DNA from: Halorientalis marina
GTDB taxonomy: Archaea; Halobacteriota; Halobacteria; Halobacteriales; Haloarculaceae
Direction: 5' to 3'
NCBI RefSeq assembly: GCF_023028345.1
Contig: NZ_CP095487.1
Span: 434,001 to 498,000 of the forward strand
Length of the DNA stretch: 64,000 nucleotides
Made by a program: the position numbers and the translations under genes. The first letter of the stretch is position 1; the number at the start of each line of letters is the position of its first letter. The notes below the pieces were generated by a model. It was not told the DNA's origin. It saw only the letters and a list, made by a program, of their open reading frames with translations, and did no database searches. Shown here piece by piece: positions 8,953-17,085 of this stretch.

Positions 8953-9678
8953 ATGTCCGACGACCCCGTGCCGAAACCGGAGCGTGCGGCCGTCGCGTCC
9001 GAGGACGACGCCGATCCCGCGGTCGACGGGTCCGCGGCGGACACGGCGTCCGACTCCACCCGGGACGTGCCCTCCGACGTCGACGAATCGGCCGAGACCG
9101 ATTCGGCTTCGCAGGAGGCGCTCCCTCCCGACGTCGCCAAGTACGACCGGTTCAAGAAGATCGAGGGCGGCACCTACGACCGCGCCAACGACTTCCTCCG
9201 CGAGCGCACCTACGTCACCGCTCGCGAGTGGGCCATCGCCCGCCTCTGTGCCGACTTCCGCACCGAGACCGGCGTCGAGATGACCAAGATCGGCCAGAAC
9301 CTCCCCGAACTGGTCCCCTTCATGACCGACACCTACACCCCCCAGGCCGTCAACCAGGCCCGGGCCTCCTTCGAGGAGAAGGTCCGCAAGGCCGGCGCGA
9401 CCTTCCTCTACGGCGCGATGTGTGATTTCTTCACCGCCGAGGAACTCGACGACGTGATGTACGAGGCCACCGAGGTCGCGAAGTTCCTGCTGGAGGTCGA
9501 GGGCGTCGAACTCTCCGTCGAGGAAGAGCTCGAAGCCGAGGACCGCATCTCCGAGGTCATGCGCGAGGTCCGGGAGCACTCCGCCGCCCTCCGCCACGAC
9601 GAGTGTCCCCACTGTGGCTCCGACCTCGACTCGACCGAGGGTGACCACGACCAGCACACCGCGGAAGCTGACGACTAA
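8953..9678 (+). CDS. DUF5806 family protein
   Basis: This 241-residue protein has an acidic low-complexity N-terminus of about 55 residues. A strongly conserved-looking core follows (YDRFKKIEGGTYDRANDFL ... REWAIARLCADFRTETGVE ... VPFMTDTYTPQAVNQARASF), which matches my recollection of haloarchaeal DUF5806. The function is unknown. A CPHC pair near residue 220 is a possible half zinc knuckle. The gene is monocistronic by spacing and is followed 7 bp later by a palindromic intergenic element. Confidence 0.8.
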   Translation: MSDDPVPKPERAAVASEDDADPAVDGSAADTASDSTRDVPSDVDESAETDSASQEALPPDVAKYDRFKKIEGGTYDRANDFLRERTYVTAREWAIARLCADFRTETGVEMTKIGQNLPELVPFMTDTYTPQAVNQARASFEEKVRKAGATFLYGAMCDFFTAEELDDVMYEATEVAKFLLEVEGVELSVEEELEAEDRISEVMREVREHSAALRHDECPHCGSDLDSTEGDHDQHTAEADD

Positions 9679-9684
9679 CGGCAC

Positions 9685-9802
9685 CCACTTTTTACTCCCT
9701 CGGGTGTCCTCGGGCCGCTTCGCGGCCCTGCGGGCACCGCTCCGTCGCAAAAACGTGGGGAAAACGACGCTTCACGCTCGGCTCTCCGAGCCTCGCGTGA
9801 AG
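9685..9802. repeat. Palindromic intergenic element, copy 2, with extra hairpin
   Basis: It starts CCACTTTTTACTCC at 9685, just after the DUF5806 stop codon. It contains a GGGCCGC-TTC-GCGGCCC stem at 9712-9728 and ends near GTCGCAAAAACGTGGGGAAAA (up to 9764). A second strong hairpin follows at 9769-9800, with arms CTTCACGC and GCGTGAAG around an inner CGGCTC/GAGCC pairing. The outer borders match copies 1 and 3. The likely effect is transcription termination. Confidence 0.7.
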
Positions 9803-9970
9803 TGAACCGCACGCCGCCGGCGCGCGGATGCTCGTCCGTGACCGCACTGCGCCGCCACCGCGCCGCTCCGCAACTTCACCGCGCCGCCACCACACCGCGA
9901 CCCTCCTCCCGCCACACCCCTTCGTTTCCCTTCGAACACCCTCAAGTGCGCCGACCGCTAAGAACCGTCG
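9803..9970. other. C-rich intergenic tract
   Basis: This stretch contains many CCGC/CCAC words (ACCGCGCCGCTCCGC, ACCGCGCCGCCACCACACCG) and no credible coding frame. A comparable but more regular CCGCAA/CCGCCA tract follows copy 3 of the palindromic element at 57884-58052. No promoter is obvious; the next ATG is at 9971. Confidence 0.5.
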
Positions 9971-10363
9971 ATGACGCCCGAACGGAAGGTCCTCCTTGGG
10001 GACGGTGCGGTCGGTTTGAGCGTCGTCCTGCCCGGCCTCCTGTATTTCGGGTCCGCGCTGGTCTGGTGGGCCCCGATCCCGGGCGCGCTCGTCGCGTTCA
10101 CGACCGCGGCCGTCCAGCACTACGCCGAACACGTCGGATTCGAGAGCACTGTCCACGAGGCTCTCTTCGGTCTCGCCGGCATCGTCCTCCCGCTGGCCGT
10201 CGCGGCCGCGCTCGTCCTCGTGGGTTCGCCGCTCGGCCCGCCGATCGCGTTCGTTGCCTTCGCGGGTACCGGAACCGGATTCCTCGGCTACCGGTTCGTT
10301 TTCGGCGTCCTCCGGCCGGTTCCGGAGAAACGGCTGGAACGGGCGGGCGAGCGGGTGGTCTGA
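9971..10363 (+). CDS. Hypothetical four-helix membrane protein
   Basis: This 130-residue protein is mostly hydrophobic. Likely membrane segments lie at about residues 14-35, 38-52, 64-85 and 88-110, with a short basic cytoplasmic tail (RPVPEKRLERAGERVV). No family is recognised. It is convergent with the dihydroorotase gene, leaving 1 bp between stop codons. Confidence 0.65.
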   Translation: MTPERKVLLGDGAVGLSVVLPGLLYFGSALVWWAPIPGALVAFTTAAVQHYAEHVGFESTVHEALFGLAGIVLPLAVAAALVLVGSPLGPPIAFVAFAGTGTGFLGYRFVFGVLRPVPEKRLERAGERVV

Positions 10364-10364
10364 C

Positions 10365-11795
10365 TCACTCGTCGTCCGCCTGTCCCTCGGCCGCGCTCGG
10401 CTCGTCGTCAGCCGTCGTGGTGTCGTCGGCCCCTCGCTCGTCCTCGGCTTCGGTCGCCGGATCGCGGTCGATGGTGCGGACGTTCCGGCCGACGGCGTCG
10501 CCGAACCGCTCGCTCCGCGTCTCGCCGCTCTCGGCCTGCTCGATGGCCGTATCCGGACCGAACGACTCGTAGGCGACGTTCCCCCGGACGAGCGTGAGCT
10601 CCGGGAACACCCCCCGTTTCCCCTCGAACGGCGTCCACTCGCACTTGGAGTGGAGGTCCTCGCCCCGAATCTCGCGGGTGTTGCCGGGGTCGACGAGGAC
10701 GAGGTCGGCGTCCATCCCCTCCGCGATACGGCCCTTGGTCGGGAGGCCGAACACCTCGGCCGGGTTCGCGGCGGTGAGGTCGCGGACGCGCTCGTAGGAG
10801 AGGTCGCCCTCGCGGGCCTCGGCGAGCAGGAGGGGGAGCGCGGTCTCGACGCCGGGGACGCCGGAGGGGGCGTCCCAGATGGAGGCATCCTTTTCGGCTC
10901 GCGTGTGGGGCGCGTGGTCGGTGGCGATCATGTCGACCGTCCCGTCGACGACGCGGTCGTACACCTTCTGCCGGAGGCGTTCACGGCGCAGCGGGGGGTT
11001 CATTCGCCCGTGGGTGTCGAGGTCGTTCAGGTCCCGGCGGGAGAGCAGCATGTGGTGGGGCGTCACTTCGCAGGTGACGCCGCGGTCGTCGGCGATGTCG
11101 ATGCCGTCGGGCGTGGAGGTGTGGGCGATGTGGACGTCGGCCTGGAGGCGGTCGGCGACGTCGCAGGCGGCTCGGACGGCCGAGGCCTCCGCGCGGGCGG
11201 TGCGGAAGGCGCTCCAGGCGTCGGCGTCGTCGCGCTCCTTCGCGCCGGGCTCGAACTCGCTCGCGTCCTCGGCGTGGACGGTGACGGTCACGTCCTGGCG
11301 GGAGGCGGTCTTGACGGCGCTGGCGAACAGGTCCACGTCGATGCCCATGTCGCCGGTCGAGTCCGCGAGGAAGACCTCGCCCAGCGCGAACAGGGGGCGC
11401 TGGAAGAGCGCGCTGGGCACCCACTGGTCGGTGACGCCGCCGTTGATGCCGTAGTCCACGAGCGAGTCCCCGGCGAACTCGGCTTTCTCGTCGAAGGAGG
11501 CGCCGTCGGTCGTCGGCGGGTCGGTGTTGGGCTGGTCGACGACGGTCGTGACGCCGCCGGCCGCGGCCGACCGGCTCCCGGTCGCCCAGGTCTCCTTGTG
11601 TTCGAAGCCCGGCTGGCGGAAGTGGACGTGCACGTCGATCATGCCCGGCATGAGGCGTTTCCCCGTGGCGTCGATGAAGCGGGCGTCGGCCCGGTCTGGC
11701 ATCGGGAGGTCGTCGCCGACGGCCGCGATCCGCTCGCCCTCGATCAGGACGTCACGGGTCCGGCCGTCCGGGAGGGTCGCGTTCCGGATGAGCAT
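10365..11795 (-). CDS. pyrC: Dihydroorotase
   Basis: This 476-residue amidohydrolase catalyses ring closure of carbamoyl-aspartate to dihydroorotate in pyrimidine synthesis. Metal and substrate motifs are visible: DVHVHFRQPG near residue 53, HAED near residue 177, and the catalytic ATDHAPHT near residue 300. The sequence has STGDMGID where many class I enzymes have the bridging ligand region. The last 45 or so residues are an acidic, low-complexity tail (DERGADDTTTADDEPS), an apparent haloarchaeal extension. The ATG at 11795 begins the family's MLIRNATLPDG strand. Confidence 0.93.
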   Translation of the reverse strand: MLIRNATLPDGRTRDVLIEGERIAAVGDDLPMPDRADARFIDATGKRLMPGMIDVHVHFRQPGFEHKETWATGSRSAAAGGVTTVVDQPNTDPPTTDGASFDEKAEFAGDSLVDYGINGGVTDQWVPSALFQRPLFALGEVFLADSTGDMGIDVDLFASAVKTASRQDVTVTVHAEDASEFEPGAKERDDADAWSAFRTARAEASAVRAACDVADRLQADVHIAHTSTPDGIDIADDRGVTCEVTPHHMLLSRRDLNDLDTHGRMNPPLRRERLRQKVYDRVVDGTVDMIATDHAPHTRAEKDASIWDAPSGVPGVETALPLLLAEAREGDLSYERVRDLTAANPAEVFGLPTKGRIAEGMDADLVLVDPGNTREIRGEDLHSKCEWTPFEGKRGVFPELTLVRGNVAYESFGPDTAIEQAESGETRSERFGDAVGRNVRTIDRDPATEAEDERGADDTTTADDEPSAAEGQADDE

Positions 11796-11858
11796 ACCCA
11801 CTCTGCGGCCCCCGGTGTGGTAAAACTCGCGGACGGGTGCGGCCACGGGGTGGGTCCC

Positions 11859-12554
11859 CTACTCCCCGAGCCACTCCACGGAGGCCAGCCGGTCCCCGAG
11901 GAGTTCGTCCTCGATGCGCAGGATGGCGCCGACCGGGTCCGGCTCCCCGCCGGCCTTCGCGATGCTGCCGACCGAGCGCGGGTCGAAATCGAGGTCGAGC
12001 GCGTCGTAGATCGGCGCGAGCGTCTCCGCGATTTCGGTGTGGTCGTCGACGATGACGACGCCGGCGACCATCGCCGCGTCCTGCTGGACGCGCTGGGCGA
12101 TGCCCACGAGTTTGCCCGACCGCCCGGCCTGGAGCGACTGGCTGCCGGGACAGAACGAGCCCTCGGGTTCGCCGCGGCGCGCGTCGACGCCGAGGTCGCC
12201 GAGCGCCGCCCGCAGGTCGACGCGGGCGGTCGCGTACCGTTGCTGGACCCCCTCGCGCATATCGTCGACGGGTTCGATGCGGGCGAAGGCGACGGTCGTC
12301 CCGGTGTAGGCGACCGCCCGCCCGCCGACGGACCGCTCGCAGACGGCGTAGCCCCGTTCGTCCGCGATCTCGCGGGCGCGGTCGTAGCCGTCGCTGTGGA
12401 CGTCTCGGGGGCCGAACGCGACCTGTCGGTGGGGTCGCCACACCCGGAGCGCGGGCTGGCCGGTCTTCGCGCCAGCCAGCAGGTCCGCGGTGAACTCCCT
12501 GTCGGCCTCGACGGACGCCGCGCGGCCGCGGACCACCCGCACCTCCGTTCCCAT
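11859..12554 (-). CDS. Lipoate-protein ligase A-like protein
   Basis: This 231-residue protein belongs to the BPL/LplA/LipB superfamily. The lipoyl-AMP/biotin-fold signatures are ERSVGGRAVAYT at about residues 73-84 and the candidate catalytic lysine in GKLVGIAQRVQ at about residues 145-155. It may attach lipoate to 2-oxoacid dehydrogenase or glycine-cleavage proteins, but octanoyltransferase activity is also possible and sequence alone does not decide. It lies 63 bp upstream of pyrC on the same strand. Confidence 0.85.
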   Translation of the reverse strand: MGTEVRVVRGRAASVEADREFTADLLAGAKTGQPALRVWRPHRQVAFGPRDVHSDGYDRAREIADERGYAVCERSVGGRAVAYTGTTVAFARIEPVDDMREGVQQRYATARVDLRAALGDLGVDARRGEPEGSFCPGSQSLQAGRSGKLVGIAQRVQQDAAMVAGVVIVDDHTEIAETLAPIYDALDLDFDPRSVGSIAKAGGEPDPVGAILRIEDELLGDRLASVEWLGE

Positions 12555-12608
12555 ACCACCCCCTGCGTCCCGACGGGACTAAACGCTCTCGAAGACTATC
12601 CGACGGCG

Positions 12609-13538
12609 ATGGCCGTCACGCTCCCCGCCGCCGTGTGCCGTCGCTACCCCCGCCTGTCCCTGTTCAACTCCCCGTACACCGCCCACGACCGCGGCTGTGC
12701 CGTCGACCTCTACCCCGACTCCGTGGATGCCCCCTCGCCCGTCGCCGGCGAGGTCGTCGACACTCGTACCGTCGACGCGCCCTCGAAACCCTACGCCGCC
12801 GCCCACGACCACCTGATTGTCGTCGACCTCGCCCCGGACTCGCCGGGGGCCGCCGACGCTGACGCAGCGCGGATCCTCCACGTCGACCCCGACGTCTCCC
12901 CCGGCGACCACGTCGCCGTCGGCGATTCGCTCGGCGAACTCGTCCGTTCGGGCTTTTTCGCTCCGTGGGTCACCAACCACGTCCACCTCGGCTTCCGCGG
13001 GGCCGACGACGACCCCGTCCGCGCCTCCGGGTCGCTCCCGCTCGCCCTCCCCGCCGACCTCGACGTGCGCCCGGCCGAGTGGGACGGAACCGGCACCGTC
13101 GTCGAGACCGGCGACACCTACGTCGTCCTCGATTCGCCCGCCCACCCCGCGCCGGGCGAGTGCTTCGCCGGCCTCGCCGCCGACGACGGAACCGTACTCG
13201 ACGGCGGCCTCGTCCACTACGCGGGCGGCGGCGCTTTCTCGGTCGATGCGGCCGCCGTCGGGGCCGGTGCCGACGGGACCGGTGCCGACCGGGGCGTGAC
13301 CCCCGCAACGGGCCCACTCTCCCTGCTCGGCCAGCGGGTCGGGACCGCCGCGGACGGCACCGTCGACTGGGCGGACGTGGCGCTCCGGGCGAACGACGAG
13401 CCGATTACCGGTCTCTCGCTGTTCCTCGGTCGGAAGACCGCCGGCGCGAAACTCGTCTGCCCGGACCACGGCTTCGCCGTCGGCGACGAACTGGCCGTCG
13501 AAATCGCCCCGACTGACGAGCCGATACGCCTGGGCTGA
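12609..13538 (+). CDS. M23 (LytM)-like peptidase-fold protein
   Basis: This 309-residue protein has no recognised characterised homologue, but its first 130 residues show an M23 metallopeptidase-like layout. H26-x6-D33 lies in HDRGCAVDLYP, H91 precedes VDPDVSPGDHVAVGDSLGEL, and H124-x-H126 lies in NHVHLGF. In M23 enzymes the HxxxD and HxH residues bind zinc. There is no signal peptide, so it appears cytoplasmic, and archaea lack murein. The role is therefore unclear, and the fold may be reused for something else. The C-terminal half is beta-rich and unassigned. Confidence 0.6.
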   Translation: MAVTLPAAVCRRYPRLSLFNSPYTAHDRGCAVDLYPDSVDAPSPVAGEVVDTRTVDAPSKPYAAAHDHLIVVDLAPDSPGAADADAARILHVDPDVSPGDHVAVGDSLGELVRSGFFAPWVTNHVHLGFRGADDDPVRASGSLPLALPADLDVRPAEWDGTGTVVETGDTYVVLDSPAHPAPGECFAGLAADDGTVLDGGLVHYAGGGAFSVDAAAVGAGADGTGADRGVTPATGPLSLLGQRVGTAADGTVDWADVALRANDEPITGLSLFLGRKTAGAKLVCPDHGFAVGDELAVEIAPTDEPIRLG

Positions 13539-13557
13539 CCCGAGGTGGGCGGTCCCG

Positions 13558-14130
13558 TCACCGCCCGAAAAAGCGGTCGAGTATCGCTTCGGCGCGGCCC
13601 CTGCGCTCGACCGTCGATTTCTCGTCTCCGGCGGGGTCGTCACCGATGCGTTGTTCGATGTCGCGGTCGCGGCGGCGGCCGGGGTCCGTCGCGACGGGCT
13701 CCCGGGGGCTGTCGTCGAGATACCGCCGGGCCTGCTCGCGGAGCGCGGGATGTGGACAGGCCCGTTCGCGGTGGCGCTGGACGACGGTCAGCCCCTCGGC
13801 GAACGCCCGGGCTTCCTCGGCGGCGATGGCCGTCGAAAGCACCGTTGCACTCCGGGAGATACCGGCGGCACAGTGGACGAGCAAACCGCCGTCGGCGCGG
13901 ACGAGCGCCCGCGTCGTGTCGACGGCGGCGTCGAACTCCGCGGGGCGGTTGTTCGCGCCGTCGTCCAGCGGGTGGTGGTGTGTCGTCAGCGGCTCGCGGC
14001 GCCGCGAGAGGGTTACGACGGTCGCGAAATCGGCCGGCTCCTCGGCATACGTCTCGGGGTTCGCCGCACGGCGGTCCCCGATGTACAGCGGCCGCGAGCC
14101 GAGCCGCCGACACACCGGCGCGTTCGACAT
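13558..14130 (-). CDS. Dual-specificity protein phosphatase
   Basis: This 190-residue protein carries the cysteine-phosphatase P-loop HCAAGISRS (catalytic Cys about residue 87, Arg about 93) and an upstream candidate general acid in HHHPLDDG. It likely dephosphorylates phosphotyrosine or phosphoserine proteins in the cytoplasm. After the catalytic domain there is a charged, arginine-rich tail of about 50 residues with no clear fold. The ATG at 14130 places the phosphatase strands normally. It converges on the M23-like gene with 19 bp between stops. Confidence 0.88.
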   Translation of the reverse strand: MSNAPVCRRLGSRPLYIGDRRAANPETYAEEPADFATVVTLSRRREPLTTHHHPLDDGANNRPAEFDAAVDTTRALVRADGGLLVHCAAGISRSATVLSTAIAAEEARAFAEGLTVVQRHRERACPHPALREQARRYLDDSPREPVATDPGRRRDRDIEQRIGDDPAGDEKSTVERRGRAEAILDRFFGR

Positions 14131-14281
14131 ACCGTCCCATCTTCGGCTCGCAGGCACTTAAACGCGGGCGATAGGCGGGAAGCGACGGGTCGGCCGCCGG
14201 TACGGCTGATTCGCTTCCACGGCTCGCGGGCGCGAAAGAACCAATTGAAATAAGGGTGCTGTCGAATATGTAACACACACC

Positions 14282-14728
14282 ATGGCCAAAGACCTGCCGG
14301 AAGGAGCACCGGTGATGCTCCGGATGTCCGTCGAGCGGGAGAGTGGCTATCTCTCCTGGCTCGGGATGCAGATGCAGAACATCGAGCACGGGGCGACGAC
14401 GCTGACGATTCCCTTCGACACCAAACTCACCGACAGGGAGAACGAACCGCCGACCGTCCACAACGGGATCGTGTCGACGCTGATGGAACAGGCCGGCGAG
14501 ATCGCCATCCGGACGACGATGCCCGATCCCGTCAACGACCGGGTCGAGCCGCTGAGTCTCGACTGTAACTTCCTCAACGAGGCGGCCCACGACCTCACCG
14601 CGTCGGCGGAGGTCGTCGAGCGCGGTGACGGCTCCGCCGTCGCGACCATCACCGTCGAGAGCCGGACACCCAACGGCAACATGAGCACCATCGCCACCGG
14701 CCAGGGCGTCTATCGCAGCGAGAGCTAG
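14282..14728 (+). CDS. PaaI-type hotdog thioesterase
   Basis: This 148-residue protein has the hotdog-fold PaaI layout, with HNGIVSTLMEQAGEIA at about residues 60-75 as the central helix with the candidate catalytic residues and a C-terminal strand ending in GQGVYR. It probably hydrolyses an acyl-CoA or aryl-CoA ester. Upstream, AATTGAAATAAGGG (14242-14255) is an AT-rich patch in promoter position. Its TAG stop overlaps the stop of the convergent hydrolase gene in a CTAG palindrome. Confidence 0.85.
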   Translation: MAKDLPEGAPVMLRMSVERESGYLSWLGMQMQNIEHGATTLTIPFDTKLTDRENEPPTVHNGIVSTLMEQAGEIAIRTTMPDPVNDRVEPLSLDCNFLNEAAHDLTASAEVVERGDGSAVATITVESRTPNGNMSTIATGQGVYRSES

Positions 14729-15294
14729 AAGGTGATCTCCTCGCGGCCCGCGAGTTCGCCGAACAGCCACTCGGCGTGTTCCAGCGCGTACTCACGGTCG
14801 TCGTCCTCGATATACCCGACCGCGTCCTCGATTACGACCGGACGGTAGTCCCGGAGGCCGGCGCTCGACGCCGTGTGGAGGACACAGACGTTCGCCAGCG
14901 TCCCACAGATAGCCAGGTCCCGAACGTTCCGCGCCGAGAGCCAGCCGTCGAGTTCCGTCTCGTGGAACGCGTCGTACGTGTGTTTCTCGACGACGAGATC
15001 CTCCTCGCGCACGGCCAGTTCCTCGACGATCTCGGCCTCCCAGGAGTCCTCGAGGACGTGCTCGCCCCAGCGGTCGAACTCGTCGTAGTAGTGGGTGTCC
15101 TCGAACTGCTCCGGTGGGTGGACGTCCCGGGTGTAGACGACCTGGACCCCGGCGTCGCGGGCCCGGTCGACGAGGTCGGCGACGGGTTCGATGGCCGCCT
15201 CGCTCGGCGGCGCGTAGAGTGACCCGTCGGGGTGACAGAAGCCGTTTTGCATATCGACCACGACCAGTGCCGTCGAGCCGCTGTCGAACTCCAT
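14725..15294 (-). CDS. Isochorismatase-family cysteine hydrolase
   Basis: This 189-residue protein matches nicotinamidase/isochorismatase-type hydrolases. The catalytic triad is visible as D14 (VVVDMQNGF), K104 (VVEKHTYDAF) and C137 (TLANVCVLHTA), with a metal-ligand-like HPP after TRDV. Nicotinamidase is an attractive assignment because a nicotinate phosphoribosyltransferase gene lies 3.2 kb away, but family members also cleave other amides. The start at 15294 is divergent from the first Hvo_1808 gene with a 105-bp gap. Confidence 0.85.
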   Translation of the reverse strand: MEFDSGSTALVVVDMQNGFCHPDGSLYAPPSEAAIEPVADLVDRARDAGVQVVYTRDVHPPEQFEDTHYYDEFDRWGEHVLEDSWEAEIVEELAVREEDLVVEKHTYDAFHETELDGWLSARNVRDLAICGTLANVCVLHTASSAGLRDYRPVVIEDAVGYIEDDDREYALEHAEWLFGELAGREEITF

Positions 15295-15399
15295 GTCCGT
15301 GTCTTCGGACGCGCGGAAAAAAACCGTTCCCCGCGGGGACGTGCCCCTCGGGCGCCCGCACCCGCGTCACTTTTGGCCGCGCGGTCCCTGGGACGGGGT

Positions 15400-17079
15400 A
15401 TGCGTACGGTCCTCGCCGCAGCCCTCCTCGCGGTCGTCGTGTTAGCCGGCTGTAGCGGCCTCTCCGCACCCGACGCCGGGAACGCGACGGACACGCCTCT
15501 CGACGGTACGAACGCGACGACAGCGAGCGACGGAGCGAGCGAGACGGCCGTCACCGACGGAACGGACGCGACGACGACGGCCGCGAGCGGTGAGCCGGCG
15601 GCCGGCGGGCTCGGCGAGGGACCGCCCGACCCGCCGACGGACCGACTCGGCTGGGAGGCGGGCTACTGGCACAACGAGTCCATCGCCGTCGACAACAGTG
15701 ACGGGATGAACGCGAGCGAGCGCCGGGCGGCAGTCGCCCGGGCGATGGCCCGCGTCGAGTACGTCCGGCAACTGGAGTTCGAGGTCGACGGAACGATCCC
15801 GATCTCGGTGCGCTCCCGTGCCGAGTTCCGTAACCGGACGTTCGACGGGGCGACGAACCACAGCACGGCCGTCAGAACCTTCGAGAACGGCAAGTTCGAG
15901 GCTCCGTTCCTCGTCGGCGAGGACGAGGACGCGCTGGCGACCCAGCGGACGAACCGTGCCGCGACGACCGGCGGCTACTACGACCTGCGGAACGACTCCA
16001 TCGTGCTGATCTCCGACACCGGGAAACCGCAGTTCGACGGCGAGGAGACGCTCGCTCAGGAGGTCGGCCACGCCCTCCAGGACACGCGGTTCAACGTCAC
16101 GGCGATGCGCCGGTCCGTCGAGACGCGCGACGCGCTCAACGGACAGAACGGCCTCGTCGAGGGCGACGGGAACCTCATCGACGAGCGGTACATGGAGCGG
16201 TGTGGCGACGAGTGGGAGTGTATCCCCCAACCGGACGACAGTGACGCCCTCGGGGGCGGCGGCGGGGCCGGCGACGTCCACATAGGCATCAACATGATGC
16301 GCTATTTCCCGTACAGCGACGGCCCGACGTTCATCGAGTACCACTACGACCGGGGCGGCTGGGACCGGATCGACGCGATGTACGAGGACCCGCCGGTTTC
16401 GGCCGAGCAGATCATCTACCCCGAGGCCTATCCCGACGAGCGGCCGACGAACGTGACGCTGCGTGACGCGACGAGCGCGGACTGGGAGCGGGTCCGTCCC
16501 GACGAGCGGCCGGCACGGGAAACGCTCGGGCAGTCGGTCATCACGACGATGTTCGCTTACACCTGGTTCGACGCCGACTACCGGCGCCGCGGCGTCGGCG
16601 TCGTCTCGCGCGAGGACTTCCTCCACATCGAGAACGGGCAGGTCGACACCCAGGGCGACCTCTTCGACTACGACATCCCCTACAGCGACGGCTGGGACGG
16701 CGACACGCTCCACGTCTACGCGCGGACGGGCGTGAACGACACGAACGGGACGAGTGCGGGAGCGACGACCGCGGACGACGAGACGGCTCCCGACGACGCG
16801 CCCGAGACGGCCTACGTCTGGCGTATCGAGTGGGAGTCACGGAGCGAGGCGACGGAGTTCGTCGAGGGGTACGGGTCGCTCCTCCAGTACTGGGGCGGCG
16901 AGCGGGTCCCGGACCGCGACGGCGTCTGGCGGATCGACGACGAGACCAGTCCGTTCACCGACGCTTACGCCGTCCGGCAGTCGGGGACGACCGTCACGCT
17001 CGTCAACGCGCCGACGGTCGGGGACCTCCCCGACGTGTCCGACACCGTGGCGGCCCCCGCCGCCTCGGCGAGTGGGTGA
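15400..17079 (+). CDS. Hvo_1808 family surface lipoprotein, degenerate metal site
   Basis: This 559-residue protein has a lipoprotein signal peptide with lipobox LAGC (Cys about residue 18) and then a Thr/Ala-rich linker of about 60 residues. Its body matches the downstream gene throughout (RLGWEAGYWHN, NASERRAAVARAMARVE, CGDEWEC). Where the paralogue has HELVH, this protein has QEVGH (about residues 220-224), so the first zinc-binding His is lost and it is probably not an active protease. It is presumably exported and anchored on the outer face of the membrane. It is followed by its paralogue after 6 bp. Confidence 0.85.
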   Translation: MRTVLAAALLAVVVLAGCSGLSAPDAGNATDTPLDGTNATTASDGASETAVTDGTDATTTAASGEPAAGGLGEGPPDPPTDRLGWEAGYWHNESIAVDNSDGMNASERRAAVARAMARVEYVRQLEFEVDGTIPISVRSRAEFRNRTFDGATNHSTAVRTFENGKFEAPFLVGEDEDALATQRTNRAATTGGYYDLRNDSIVLISDTGKPQFDGEETLAQEVGHALQDTRFNVTAMRRSVETRDALNGQNGLVEGDGNLIDERYMERCGDEWECIPQPDDSDALGGGGGAGDVHIGINMMRYFPYSDGPTFIEYHYDRGGWDRIDAMYEDPPVSAEQIIYPEAYPDERPTNVTLRDATSADWERVRPDERPARETLGQSVITTMFAYTWFDADYRRRGVGVVSREDFLHIENGQVDTQGDLFDYDIPYSDGWDGDTLHVYARTGVNDTNGTSAGATTADDETAPDDAPETAYVWRIEWESRSEATEFVEGYGSLLQYWGGERVPDRDGVWRIDDETSPFTDAYAVRQSGTTVTLVNAPTVGDLPDVSDTVAAPAASASG

Positions 17080-17085
17080 CCGGCC

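Noticed and set aside
10254-13538. A 1094-codon plus-strand open frame
   Set aside because: It runs antisense across dihydroorotase and the lipoate-ligase-like gene, which have clear motifs. High GC leaves long stop-free shadow frames. Only its last third (12609-13538) is a real gene.
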